Below, one piece after another: positions 52,634 to 61,170 of a stretch of DNA of 64,000 nt. Both the position numbers and the translations under genes were made by a program. The notes under the pieces are model-generated. The model saw nothing but the letters and a program-made list of their open reading frames with translations, ran no database searches and was not told the origin of the DNA. The DNA comes from Cupriavidus sp. IDO (GTDB taxonomy: Bacteria > Pseudomonadota > Gammaproteobacteria > Burkholderiales > Burkholderiaceae), in the NCBI RefSeq assembly GCF_000812465.1, contig NZ_JWMA01000029.1, positions 80,460 to 144,459 on the forward strand. The letters run 5' to 3'. The stretch's first letter is position 1, and each line of letters starts with the position of its first letter.

Positions 52634-53884
52634 ATGGCTCTCATCGTTCACAAATACGGCGGCACTTCGATGGGTTCCTCGGAACGCATCAAGAATGTCG
52701 CCAAGCGCGTAGCCAAGTGGCACCGCGCCGGTCACCGCGTAGTCGTGGTGCCTTCAGCCATGTCGGGCGAGACCAATCGCCTGCTTGGGCTTGCCAGGGA
52801 GATTTCGGCGCAGCCGGACCCGCGTGAACTGGACATGCTCGCCTCCACCGGCGAACAGGCCAGCGTGGCGCTGCTCGCCATCGCGCTGCACGGCGAGGGC
52901 ATCGATGCGGTCAGCTACACCGGCTGGCAGGTTCCGGTGAAGACGGATTCGTCGTACACCAAGGCCCGCATCGAATCGATCGACGACGAGCGCATCCTCG
53001 GTGACCTCGATGCCGGCCGCGTAGTCGTCATTACGGGCTTCCAGGGTATCGACGACGACGGCAACATCACCACGCTCGGCCGTGGTGGCTCGGATACCTC
53101 GGCCGTGGCCATCGCAGCCGCCATCGAGGCCGATGAGTGCCTGATCTACACGGACGTTGACGGGGTCTACACCACCGATCCGCGCGTGGTGGAAGATGCG
53201 CGCCGCCTGGACCAGATCACCTTCGAGGAAATGCTGGAAATGGCCAGCCTGGGCTCCAAGGTGCTGCAGATCCGCTCGGTGGAGTTCGCCGGCAAGTACC
53301 GCGTGAAGACCCGCGTGCTGTCGTCGCTGACCGACCCCCTGATGCCGCTCGAACAGGAAATGCATTCGGGCACGCTGATTACTTTTGAGGAAGAGTCTGA
53401 AATGGAAGCAGCCGTCATCTCCGGCATCGCCTTTGCCCGTGACGAGGCGAAGATCACCGTTCTGGGCGTGCCGGACAAGCCGGGCATTGCCTACCAGATC
53501 CTGGGCCCGATCGCCGACGCCAATATCGACGTCGACATGATCATCCAGAACCAGTCGGTGGACGGCAAGACCGACTTCACCTTCACCGTGCCGCGCGGCG
53601 ACTACCAGCATGCGCTGACGATCCTGAACGACAACGTGAAGGGCCACATCGGCGCCGCCAGCGTTTCGGGCGACCCGAAGGTGTCGAAGGTGTCGGTGGT
53701 TGGCGTGGGCATGCGCTCGCATGTCGGCATTGCCAGCAAGATGTTCCGCACGCTGTCGGAAGAGGGCATCAACATCCAGATGATCTCCACTTCGGAAATC
53801 AAGATCTCGGTGCTGATCGACGAGAAGTACATGGAGCTCGCGGTGCGCGCGCTGCACAAGGTATTCGAGCTGGATCAGGCGTGA
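52634..53884 (+). CDS. lysC: Aspartate kinase
   Basis: Phosphorylates aspartate, the first step toward lysine, methionine, threonine and diaminopimelate. The 416-residue protein has the kinase motif VHKYGGTSMGSSERI at its start, TLGRGGSDTSAVA, YTDVDGVYTTDPR and two C-terminal ACT domains (VLGVPDKPGIAYQILGPIAD and VGVGMRSHVGIASKMFRTL), the usual form regulated by end products. The ATG at 52634 gives the normal MALIVHKYGG start; codons upstream are unconserved. It is the last core gene before the tRNA-Ser integration site. Confidence 0.96.
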   Translation: MALIVHKYGGTSMGSSERIKNVAKRVAKWHRAGHRVVVVPSAMSGETNRLLGLAREISAQPDPRELDMLASTGEQASVALLAIALHGEGIDAVSYTGWQVPVKTDSSYTKARIESIDDERILGDLDAGRVVVITGFQGIDDDGNITTLGRGGSDTSAVAIAAAIEADECLIYTDVDGVYTTDPRVVEDARRLDQITFEEMLEMASLGSKVLQIRSVEFAGKYRVKTRVLSSLTDPLMPLEQEMHSGTLITFEEESEMEAAVISGIAFARDEAKITVLGVPDKPGIAYQILGPIADANIDVDMIIQNQSVDGKTDFTFTVPRGDYQHALTILNDNVKGHIGAASVSGDPKVSKVSVVGVGMRSHVGIASKMFRTLSEEGINIQMISTSEIKISVLIDEKYMELAVRALHKVFELDQA

Positions 53885-53946
53885 TCCGTTCGTAGGAATT
53901 GCCTCTGGCGAGGCTCTAAAAGTTGCGTTGTGTCATCGATTCATCA

Positions 53947-53975
53947 TTGACCAAACGGCTCGGCCTCGCTAGAAT
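53947..53975 (+). promoter_or_regulatory. Sigma-70 promoter of tRNA-Ser
   Basis: TTGACC (53947-53952), a 17-base spacer, then TAGAAT (53970-53975), 43 bases upstream of the mature tRNA. This is the clearest complete promoter in the window. Confidence 0.85.
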
Positions 53976-54018
53976 ACGCGCTTCGTTGTGTGGCCTCCCT
54001 CACACGACGTCAAGTTTG

Positions 54019-54112
54019 GGAGACGTGGCCGAGAGGTCGAAGGCACTCCCCTGCTAAGGGAGCATCCGGGCCAAAACCTGGATCGAGGGTTCGAATCCCT
54101 CCGTCTCCGCCA
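54019..54112 (+). tRNA. tRNA-Ser (anticodon GCU)
   Basis: A 94-base class II tRNA including the encoded CCA. The acceptor GGAGACG pairs with CGTCTCC before G-CCA, the D-arm region is TGGCCGAGAGG, the anticodon loop reads CTGCTAA (anticodon GCT), a long variable arm CATCCGGGCCAAAACCTGGATC follows (54064-54085), and the T arm holds GGTTCGAATCC. The last 21 bases are duplicated at 61635-61655, marking the integration site of the downstream element. Confidence 0.97.
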
Positions 54113-54160
54113 GCAATGGCGGCGAACCCCGGAAGATCGCGGTCTTCCGGGGTTTTGTTT
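54092..54160 (+). repeat. attL: tRNA 3' end plus terminator, left boundary of the element
   Basis: A 69-base segment from the T-arm of tRNA-Ser through its terminator is repeated at 61635-61705. The two copies differ by one base: after GGCGGCGAA the right copy has an extra A. Integration into tRNA 3' ends by tyrosine recombinases is well known, and an integrase gene starts 72 bases further on. Confidence 0.92.
54126..54160 (+). terminator. tRNA-Ser terminator
   Basis: CCCCGGAAGA pairs with TCTTCCGGGG around TCGCGG, followed by TTTTGTTTT. A second copy lies in attR at 61671-61707. Confidence 0.93.
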
Positions 54161-54231
54161 TATGGGGCGGGTTTCCAAGCCGAGCACTGTCCGGTGTCTG
54201 TTACACCAACCCTCTCAGACAGAGTGCGAAC

Positions 54232-55671
54232 ATGGCGAAATCCAATCACCTCACCAAGCGCGGCAGCATCTACTACTTCCGCCGCAAAATCCCCCTCGAT
54301 TTACTCCAGCATTACCCCGGCAAGCGGGAGATCACGCGCAGTCTCGGGACAAAGGATTCCGACGAGGCCGCCCGCATAGCCCGGCGCGTATCTGTGGACT
54401 TGGACGAGGAGTGGCAGACCCTCCGCAACGCTGTCAATAGCAAACAGGCTGATGCCGCACGTGTCGCCCTGCTATTGGGGGAGCCTGAGCAGCCCTCTGA
54501 CGCCGACACCCTAGACCCGGCGCATTGGGACGAAGCGGCAAGCCACGAGCAGGCCGAGGAAACGGCGGCGCATTGGGATGCCGAGGACGAGCAGCAGGAA
54601 AAGGATGAGGCGGAGGCAGACCGGCTAGAGCGGGTTTGGGCCATCGTGGAGCGGCGTAGGGCCGAGGCAGGGCAAGCCCTCATCCCGCCCACCATTCGGG
54701 ACGCCATGGCCTCGCAGAACGCGCCCACGGACCAGCAAGCCAAGGCCCCCGGCCACAAGCCAAACGGCCTCACCCTTGAGCAGATCATTCCGCTATGGCA
54801 GCGGGACAGGCAGCCCACATCCAAGACCATTGATGCGGTGACCCGCGCAGTCCGAGAAGCGAAAGACCCGGACATCCACACCATTAAACGCCAGATCATC
54901 ATCGCCATGCGTGACCGCTGGATAGCGGCAGGCAACAGTGTCGCCACCACGAACAAGAAGATTGGATTTATCCGCTTGCTTTTGGGCGTGGCCAAGTCTC
55001 GCGGGCTGATCGAGGTGAACCACGCCGAGGGCGCAGAGCTTCCGCCACCGAAGCGAGCAGTCGAGCTACGTCTGCCCTACAGCCCCGAGCAGGCAGAGAC
55101 AGTCATGGCAGCGACCGAGGGCGCGAGAGAATCCGACCCGGCTATGTACTGGCTGCCCCGGCTGGCTCGCTGGACAGGTGCCCGGCTCAATGAACTGCAC
55201 CAGCTACGGAAGGACGACTTACAGGCCCGCGAGGGGGTGCCCGGCCTGATGATTACCGACGAAGGGGAGCATGGCAACGGCGTGGACATGCGCCTCAAGA
55301 ATCAAGACAGCCGCCGATGGGTGCCGCTGGCCGAACCAGTGCGCGACTTCGCGGAGTGGGCGGGGAAGCAGCCAGACGGCCCGCTGTTCCCGGCCAAGCC
55401 GAACAAATACGGCATCGTCTCGGACGCCTTTTCGAAGCGATATGGCCGCTTCCTGCGGGAAACACTCAAGATCAAGGACAAGCGCATTACCTTCCATTCT
55501 TGGCGGCATGGGTTTGCTGACATGTGCCGGGCCGCTGGTGTTGCCCCGGACGTGCGCTTGGCCCTCATGGGACATACAGAGGGCGGCGTATCGGGTACGT
55601 ATGGCGCAGGGGAGGGGTTACCCGCAAAGCGGCTTATCGATGCAGTTGTCTGCCTTGGCAGTGACACATAA
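54232..55671 (+). CDS. Tyrosine-type site-specific integrase
   Basis: A 479-residue phage-type integrase. The N-terminus has the DUF6538-like pattern HLTKRGSIYYFRRKIPLDLL, an acidic Ala/Glu/Gln-rich middle (about residues 95-145), a core-binding domain, and the catalytic domain with Arg318 (TGARLNEL), His422-x-x-Arg425 (FHSWRH), His448 (MGHTE) and the nucleophile Tyr457 (GTYGAG). All active-site residues I can place are present. It is adjacent to attL in the usual orientation for integrases using tRNA 3' ends, so it is the likely enzyme for this element. Confidence 0.94.
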   Translation: MAKSNHLTKRGSIYYFRRKIPLDLLQHYPGKREITRSLGTKDSDEAARIARRVSVDLDEEWQTLRNAVNSKQADAARVALLLGEPEQPSDADTLDPAHWDEAASHEQAEETAAHWDAEDEQQEKDEAEADRLERVWAIVERRRAEAGQALIPPTIRDAMASQNAPTDQQAKAPGHKPNGLTLEQIIPLWQRDRQPTSKTIDAVTRAVREAKDPDIHTIKRQIIIAMRDRWIAAGNSVATTNKKIGFIRLLLGVAKSRGLIEVNHAEGAELPPPKRAVELRLPYSPEQAETVMAATEGARESDPAMYWLPRLARWTGARLNELHQLRKDDLQAREGVPGLMITDEGEHGNGVDMRLKNQDSRRWVPLAEPVRDFAEWAGKQPDGPLFPAKPNKYGIVSDAFSKRYGRFLRETLKIKDKRITFHSWRHGFADMCRAAGVAPDVRLALMGHTEGGVSGTYGAGEGLPAKRLIDAVVCLGSDT

Positions 55672-55698
55672 CAAAGAACAATTGAGCGGAGGGGTTAA

Positions 55699-56913
55699 AT
55701 GATCAATTTTGATGATCTGGTCGCGTCACTCGAATTCATTCATCCAAAAGAAATATTTGACATGCTCCACTCAAAAACTGGGCCGAAGGGCGCTCAGATT
55801 TGGGAGGTTAAGAATGAGATTAAGCCAATTGATCTCTTTTGCTATCTTGGCGCAAGATTTGGGAAGCCAAATGGAATCCAAAATTTCTTGCGCAACGATG
55901 ATTCTGATAATCTGATTCATTGGGATTGGACGCTGAAATGTGAATATGGGTGGATTATTCTCCTTGGAATGAATTTTCGGACGGAGTTGCAGCTAATCGG
56001 GGTATTTCCTTTTGATGAGAAAAGCAAGGGGCTGTTTCTAGAAGCCATAAAGCGAGATTTTTCCACTCATGGCAAGAAGATGTCCTTCATTCGCAAGGAT
56101 TATCTGGAGCATTGGGTCGAATTTGTTAATCCATACCGTAGAATTCGTAATGCGGTTGATCGACTCCTCGGCGATCTGCGTGAGCTTAACTTGAGGCCGG
56201 ATGCTTCTGCGTTAGGTGAGTCGGTGTTTCTAACCGAAGAAACCAAGGGGCAATTCGAGGAGAATCTATCGCAATACTCAAAGGCATTGGGCCTGTGTTT
56301 TGGTATCAGGTCTATGCTGCCCGTAATGGTAGAATCGTTCGTCAATCTTGTCCTGTTCATGTTCATGCGGCCAGATCTAAGGAGCGACACTCGGCTTCGT
56401 GATAATACAATAAGGCAGCAGATCGATATTAGAATAAAAACGCTTCACATTACTTGTACATCTTTTGCGAAGCCGGTTGACTACTCAAATGAAATTTGTG
56501 GGAAGTTTCATTCTCTTGTTAATGAAAGGAATGACCTGCTTCACGGTAACGTTTCCATTGATAAGCTGAAATTTAACGAGGTCTATTTTGATGGCCGCAT
56601 TCCGGTATTCAAGGAATATCGTAATATGTGGGAGCGTTCGATTGGGGTTGATATCGGAGCAGTTGGTTTGGAGGGGCTCCAGTCCGAAATTGACGTTGCG
56701 GAGGGCATGATTGAATACCTCATCTCCTGTGTGGATGAGCGACTCCAGGATCATGTGAGGCGCGTCATGGAGACTCGTGACCTAGGCTGGAACGAAAAGA
56801 AGAACCGGCTAGGGATTTTATTTCCTGGCGTACTCGTCGATATGCGACCTGTTCTCGAAGAGGAGAAGACAGATACTTCCTCTAGAGATAACAAGGAGCA
56901 GCCACCTGAGTAA
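55699..56913 (+). CDS. Unrecognised 404-residue protein with a HEPN-like R-x4-H motif
   Basis: I do not recognise a family for the full protein. It begins MINFDDLVASLEFIHPKEIF, and the region around residues 130-300 is largely helical by inspection. RNDLLH, with Arg277 and His282, sits in the helix-like stretch FHSLVNERNDLLHGNVS. R-x4-H followed by a small residue is the signature of HEPN ribonucleases, found in many toxin-antitoxin and phage-defence proteins. The gene is AT-richer (by eye about 45% GC) than everything around it, indicating separate acquisition. AGCGGAGGGG precedes the ATG, 27 bases after the integrase stop, so it may share the integrase transcript. A defence role is a hypothesis only. 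Confidence 0.75.
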   Translation: MINFDDLVASLEFIHPKEIFDMLHSKTGPKGAQIWEVKNEIKPIDLFCYLGARFGKPNGIQNFLRNDDSDNLIHWDWTLKCEYGWIILLGMNFRTELQLIGVFPFDEKSKGLFLEAIKRDFSTHGKKMSFIRKDYLEHWVEFVNPYRRIRNAVDRLLGDLRELNLRPDASALGESVFLTEETKGQFEENLSQYSKALGLCFGIRSMLPVMVESFVNLVLFMFMRPDLRSDTRLRDNTIRQQIDIRIKTLHITCTSFAKPVDYSNEICGKFHSLVNERNDLLHGNVSIDKLKFNEVYFDGRIPVFKEYRNMWERSIGVDIGAVGLEGLQSEIDVAEGMIEYLISCVDERLQDHVRRVMETRDLGWNEKKNRLGILFPGVLVDMRPVLEEEKTDTSSRDNKEQPPE

Positions 56914-57201
56914 TCTGTGAGCGGGCGAAAAATTAATTCGCTAATTCGCGCGCAGTTGTGAGGACAAGTGACCCGCGCGCTCCCCCGTACGCCCCCGCGC
57001 ATCACGCACGCAACAACCCAACAGTGGCGCTAGGGCGGGGTCACAGGCGACCGGACCACAGGGCTACCGGCTGCCCCGGTAATCAATCGACCGTATTGCT
57101 ACCACCGCAGAGCGGGCAGCAAGCCCGGTAAGAAAGTCCTTGTAAACGGATTGACTACCACATATGATTGCTACCACGTTTGATTACCAATCGGAGCAAT
57201 C
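56914..57201. promoter_or_regulatory. Gap before the serine recombinase with short repeats
   Basis: No gene is seen. ATTGCTACCAC occurs twice (57095-57105 and 57167-57177) and a variant, ATTGACTACCAC, lies at 57150-57161. They lie within 110 bases of the recombinase start and could be its binding or crossover (res-like) sites or operator repeats. Confidence 0.45.
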
Positions 57202-57771
57202 ATGTCCCGCACCTTCCTGTACGCACGAGTCTCCACCGACGACCAGACCACGGATAACCAAGTCCTCCTAGCCGCGCAGGCCGGTTACAAGGTCGATGCC
57301 AAGCGGGTAAATGCAGAGACAATCAGCGGGACCGTCCCGGCGATGGATCGTCCTGTATTCGCCAAGCTGCGAGATAAGCTCGAAGCGGGGGACATTCTGG
57401 TAGTGACCAAGCTGGACCGACTGGGCCGCAACGCAGCGGACATTGATCGCACGGTAGAGGGGCTGCGGGCCGATGGCATCCGCGTCGTAGTGCTGGACCT
57501 GCCAGTAATGGAAGTCACCAGCCCAGCGGGCGAGTTAGTGCGTCGCATGTTTGCGGCCTTTGCACAGTTCGAGCGGGACCAATTGGTAGAGCGGACACAT
57601 GCCGGGCTGGCGCGTGCCAAGGCCGAGGGCAAGAAGCTGGGCAGGCGGGATGCACTGTCCGATGAGAGGAAGGCTGAGATTCGGGCCAAGCTGGCCGAGG
57701 GCGCATCGGCGCGGGGGCTGGCGAAGGAATACGGTGTCTCGCACCCAACGATTCTCAAGCTGACAAGCTGA
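57202..57771 (+). CDS. Serine recombinase (resolvase/invertase family)
   Basis: A 189-residue small serine recombinase. The catalytic Ser11 is in FLYARVSTDDQT, followed by TKLDRLGRNAADI with catalytic arginines, AAFAQFERDQLVERTHAGLA (the E helix), and a C-terminal helix-turn-helix with GASARGLAKEYGVSHPTI. Length matches Tn3-type resolvases and Hin/Gin invertases. I see no transposase or inverted repeats next to it, so it may act on dimers of the excised element or be domesticated. GGAG precedes the ATG by about 6 bases. Confidence 0.92.
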   Translation: MSRTFLYARVSTDDQTTDNQVLLAAQAGYKVDAKRVNAETISGTVPAMDRPVFAKLRDKLEAGDILVVTKLDRLGRNAADIDRTVEGLRADGIRVVVLDLPVMEVTSPAGELVRRMFAAFAQFERDQLVERTHAGLARAKAEGKKLGRRDALSDERKAEIRAKLAEGASARGLAKEYGVSHPTILKLTS

Positions 57772-57862
57772 GCAATCCACCACAGATACAAGGGGCTGCC
57801 TTCGGGCGGCCCTTTTGCATTCTGGCGTGCCATTCCATTCCGTACCCTAGTACGGCACATAC

Positions 57863-57985
57863 CAGCAGTTCGATTTCGGTCGCCCAGTTGGCACGAACAG
57901 GTGGAGACCCTTGCCGGGGCCATGTATGCCGAAGCAGCCAGAACACGATTGCCGAAGTTGGCAGCAGTTCTATTTCGGTATCCCA
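57863..57985. repeat. Two 24-base direct repeats in the non-coding gap
   Basis: CAGCAGTTC-N-ATTTCGGT-NN-CCCA occurs at 57863-57886 and 57962-57985, 99 bases apart. GAAGTTGGC also occurs at about 57955 and 58028. The gap 57772-58059 holds no convincing gene; reverse-strand frames across it have no ribosome binding site. Confidence 0.6.
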
Positions 57986-58059
57986 AAAGACTAATAAGCC
58001 GTGCCGTGCCAGCAAGATAGATGCACGAAGTTGGCGATTCCACTTTTCAAGGAGAGACG

Positions 58060-58266
58060 ATGAATCAAACCAGACATCCACTCGAATACAACGAGGCCGA
58101 ACGCGAGTACGCGGCCCGAGCAGCAGCCACCAGCACACAAGGTATCGCAGGCTACCGCCGCGCCGTGCTGGCCTGTACGGGAAGCCTGCCGTCGTGGCTG
58201 GCGCGAAAGCGACCGGGCCGTAAGCCGGGCGCAGCCAAAGCCGCCGCCGTGCCCGACAAGGCGTGA
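58060..58266 (+). CDS. Small unrecognised protein of the element
   Basis: A 68-residue protein starting MNQTRHPLEYNEAEREYAAR, with an acidic first half and a basic C-terminus (WLARKRPGRKPGAAKAAAV). GGAGA lies five bases before the ATG at 58060, matching the pattern of the other genes of the element, which is the main reason to believe it. No known family is recognised. The basic tail could contact nucleic acid. Confidence 0.55.
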   Translation: MNQTRHPLEYNEAEREYAARAAATSTQGIAGYRRAVLACTGSLPSWLARKRPGRKPGAAKAAAVPDKA

Positions 58267-58550
58267 CCCGTTCGCTTGGACACTGCCACAGACACCGCCA
58301 CAGCCGCACACAGGGACCGTAGGGCGAGATAGCCCGAGTACCTGCGCCGCGATTCTTCCTGCCAGACCCGGCACGTCATAGGGCAATGCCAGCCCACCGC
58401 ACCCTCGGTCACTGAGGGGAGCCTAGTAAATCCCTCACTTTTTCCAAGCTAAGTCATTGATTTTAAATGGCTTTTGTAATTTCCCCCGAATACTATCAAG
58501 GACATGTGCTGGCCCTGCGCCTGCCGTGGCCGTTCCCTATGGAGAACTTA

Positions 58551-59213
58551 ATGCATCAATACGCCGAACTTCAGGCACGCGCCACGGATAGCCGCACCAA
58601 GGACATTTCGACAGTGGGGCGCGGTCATGGCTTGGCCGTATGGACGGTCAACCGCACTAGCACTGGCAAGGTGCGATCCGTGGCCGAGTACCTCGACACG
58701 GAAACGGGAGAGATCATTCCGGCCTCGGCCATTGCGCTTCCCACGCTGGACCTGCGGACCAAGCAGGCCGAGAAGGATGCAGTCCTTGTCAGTCTCCAGC
58801 CAGAGGTGCGCAAGCTCGCATACTTTGTTCTTGGCTATGCGAACAAGCGTCGCGGTATCACGCCCGGTATCAAGACTCTCTGCCAGTGGTACGCCGATCT
58901 GCATGGCAAGCGGACAGACAATGTTCGCCGCCACATTCCGAAGCTAGAAGCCGCAGGCATTTTGGCTGGCGAGAGCCTACTCGGCCCACTTTGGCAACGC
59001 ACTGGCGGCACGGCCCGCTCGCACCTTGGCGAGGATTCCGCTGCGGCGGCCCGGTACATGATGCAGCGCGCTCGGCAGAGCTTCGACACTGTGAGCAAAT
59101 CTCGGCCCGCATGGCTGGCGCACGCGAAGCCTACCGGCAACGTGATAGCGCAGGATGCATACCGGGCACTGATGGCTCGCATCATGTCGCCGGGCATTGT
59201 GGCGGCGTTATGA
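58551..59213 (+). CDS. Probable winged-helix protein of the element
   Basis: A 220-residue protein starting MHQYAELQARATDSR. The region around residues 95-140 (RRGITPGIKTLCQWYADL, then VRRHIPKLEAAGILAG) reads as a winged helix-turn-helix, as in plasmid replication initiators and phage regulators, but no replication origin is recognised nearby. I chose the ATG at 58551 because GGAGA lies six bases upstream; an in-frame ATG at 58467 would add 28 residues. The stop overlaps the next start (ATGA), so the pair is translationally coupled. Confidence 0.7.
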   Translation: MHQYAELQARATDSRTKDISTVGRGHGLAVWTVNRTSTGKVRSVAEYLDTETGEIIPASAIALPTLDLRTKQAEKDAVLVSLQPEVRKLAYFVLGYANKRRGITPGIKTLCQWYADLHGKRTDNVRRHIPKLEAAGILAGESLLGPLWQRTGGTARSHLGEDSAAAARYMMQRARQSFDTVSKSRPAWLAHAKPTGNVIAQDAYRALMARIMSPGIVAAL

Positions 59214-59782
59214 CCGGGCACACAAAGCCTCTGCCCCGGAAGCCCGACCCACGATTTGCACTGCACGGAATGCAGCCACGGGCGGACAAACTGGGACGGC
59301 GGCAGCGCAGTATCGCCCGCCTTGACGCAGCCTTTGCCGAAGCATTGCGGCAGCGCGTATCCGATCCTGGCCGATGGGCAGCCTTCATGCTTGGCCGACC
59401 GAACTACAACGGGAAGCGGTGTCCCCGCTGCGGCAGCACACTGCGCCGGACCCGCGACCGAAGCTGCTATGCCTGCCTCCTCGGCAAGACCCAGCCAGCC
59501 ATGGCCGCAATCAGAGCAGGGCAACGGCCACCGGCCGCCCGATCACGCGATAGCCACCTAGACCTACTCGCCCGCCGTGGTGCTGCTACCCATACATACC
59601 AGCGCGGCAATTGGACCGCCACGGTAGACGGCACGGGGCGCACGGCCCTGCGCAATCCCGCGCTTTCAATTGACTGCAAAGACCTGCGGCAGTCCGCCAC
59701 AGAGAACCCCGATTGCTGGTATCGACTCGCTCAACGCGATGCGGACCTACAGCGCTTGCTAGTCCAAGACTTGGGCTGGTAG
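59210..59782 (+). CDS. Zinc-ribbon protein of the element
   Basis: A 190-residue protein. Cys71, Cys74, Cys86 and Cys89 (CPRCGSTLRRTRDRSCYAC) form a C-x2-C-x11-C-x2-C zinc ribbon; the rest is rich in Arg and polar residues. It begins within the stop of the winged-helix gene (ATGA), so the two products are probably made together and may work together. I do not recognise the family; nucleic-acid binding is likely from the ribbon and the charge. Confidence 0.72.
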   Translation: MTGHTKPLPRKPDPRFALHGMQPRADKLGRRQRSIARLDAAFAEALRQRVSDPGRWAAFMLGRPNYNGKRCPRCGSTLRRTRDRSCYACLLGKTQPAMAAIRAGQRPPAARSRDSHLDLLARRGAATHTYQRGNWTATVDGTGRTALRNPALSIDCKDLRQSATENPDCWYRLAQRDADLQRLLVQDLGW

Positions 59783-59918
59783 CCGCCGCGCATTACTTGC
59801 GCCTTGCCGGATAACACCCGGCCCATTCCCACCCCGTGAGCCATTGACACTCACGACTCAAAACCGAGCTTGCTTAGTGCGCGCGTTTTCACGGCCACGA
59901 GCAATACAAGGAGAAACT

Positions 59919-60413
59919 ATGACGACCAATATTCCCAAACATATCGACCCTAGCGAACTGCACGCCGCCGCTGCGCGCATCCAGAATCTACGCGATGAAC
60001 TGACCAAGGTTCAACATGTGGCCGCTGAGTTCGAGCGCCTGCGCAATGCAGTGGATCGCGTGAAAGCCCTCCCCGGTGAGATCGCACAAGCCGAAGCAAA
60101 GCTTGAGGAACTCAGGGCTGCCAGCATCGAGTACAGCCTCTTCATTCTCGGCCAGCCCGAAGTGTCGATGGCCCCTAACCCCAATACGCCCGACAACGTT
60201 CTGACCCATCGCATCGTGGTCACCTTCCGCAGTCCGGTCAGTGGGGAACCCAAGGTTCTCGGCTTGGAGAGCATCGCCCAAGGCAGCATTGAAGAGCGGG
60301 CCTTGATCCGCGCCGATGCGCTGCCGCTAGCAATTGCACGACTGGCCGATACGCCAGAGGCTGCGATGGTGCGTTACCGCCGTGGCCGTTCGCTTGGCTA
60401 CCTCCCGAGCTAA
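59919..60413 (+). CDS. Coiled-coil protein of unknown function
   Basis: A 164-residue protein. Residues 13-70 form a long helix with heptad-like leucines and charged residues (AAARIQNLRDELTKVQHVAA, then IAQAEAKLEELRAA), followed by a beta-rich part with ILTHRIVVTF-like strands and an Arg-rich end. AAGGAGA lies seven bases before the ATG. Family unknown; it could be a scaffolding or antirestriction-like small protein, but nothing specific supports either. Confidence 0.65.
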   Translation: MTTNIPKHIDPSELHAAAARIQNLRDELTKVQHVAAEFERLRNAVDRVKALPGEIAQAEAKLEELRAASIEYSLFILGQPEVSMAPNPNTPDNVLTHRIVVTFRSPVSGEPKVLGLESIAQGSIEERALIRADALPLAIARLADTPEAAMVRYRRGRSLGYLPS

Positions 60414-60432
60414 TCCAAGGAGAGGAAACGAT

Positions 60433-60642
60433 ATGAGCAAGACCAGCAGCAAGACCAAGACTGCCAGCGTCAATGCCGGCGTTACCAACGTGCTGTGCAC
60501 CAGCACTGTGGCACGAGAGGCCTGCAAGGCGCAGAACACTACGATGTTGAAGGGACTCGGCATCGCTGGCAGCACCACCGCCAATATGCCATGGCCGCCG
60601 CACGTACCGGGCCGTCCAATCACCGGAGGTGAGACATGGTGA
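60433..60642 (+). CDS. Small Thr/Ser-rich protein of unknown function
   Basis: A 69-residue protein starting MSKTSSKTKTASVNAGVTNV and containing two cysteines (VLCTSTVAREACKAQ). AAGGAGAGGAAACG precedes the ATG. Its 3' end overlaps the next gene by seven bases. No family is recognised. Confidence 0.5.
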   Translation: MSKTSSKTKTASVNAGVTNVLCTSTVAREACKAQNTTMLKGLGIAGSTTANMPWPPHVPGRPITGGETW

Positions 60643-61103
60643 TTGGCCTTCAACGAGCACGGGCCGAGTACGCCGCCAAGACGGCGGCACTACGCGAAGC
60701 CATGCTTGCAGAGACCGAGCACGCCCGGGCCGCCACCCTTGACGAGGCCATCACGGCATTCGAGGTGCAGGAGGGACGTACAGCCCTTTTGCGCTCGCTC
60801 AGTGCGGCGGACCTACTCGCGGCACGGGACGCGCTGGAGGAGCAGGCAGAGGCCGATTGGAGTGTCTGGAGCGATGCTGACAGGGCAGCGACGGTGCGGG
60901 AGTACGACCGGGTTTGCCTTGCCTTGATGCCGCACTTTCCGTCGCCCACGGACGAGAACGGCTGGCCGCTTTCGACTGAGACCCGCCCGGGTATTCTGGC
61001 CGAGGAGCACCGCTTCTGGACCACCGGCCACGGCATCGAGCGGGAGCGCCGACAGAGGCTCTACAACGCGCCGAACCCACTGATGCTATCCATGCCCCAC
61101 TGA
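60636..61103 (+). CDS. Helical protein of unknown function
   Basis: A 155-residue, Ala/Glu/Arg-rich, mostly helical protein (YAAKTAALREAMLAETEHAR near the start, then LRSLSAADLLAARDALEEQA). The second half has a conserved-looking PHFPSPTDENGWPLSTETRP segment. The ATG overlaps the previous gene and GGAGG lies six bases upstream. No known domain is recognised. Confidence 0.6.
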   Translation: MVIGLQRARAEYAAKTAALREAMLAETEHARAATLDEAITAFEVQEGRTALLRSLSAADLLAARDALEEQAEADWSVWSDADRAATVREYDRVCLALMPHFPSPTDENGWPLSTETRPGILAEEHRFWTTGHGIERERRQRLYNAPNPLMLSMPH

Positions 61104-61170
61104 GGGCGAAATAAACCAGCCACGGGCCGCTATGCGGCTCACAGGCTACCACCACATAGGAGAAAACACC

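Noticed and set aside
57285..58309. Minus-strand frames over the serine recombinase and the following gap
   Set aside because: No ribosome binding site; partly antisense to the recombinase; no protein family pattern. The repeats in the gap explain the repeated RNRTA-like peptides.
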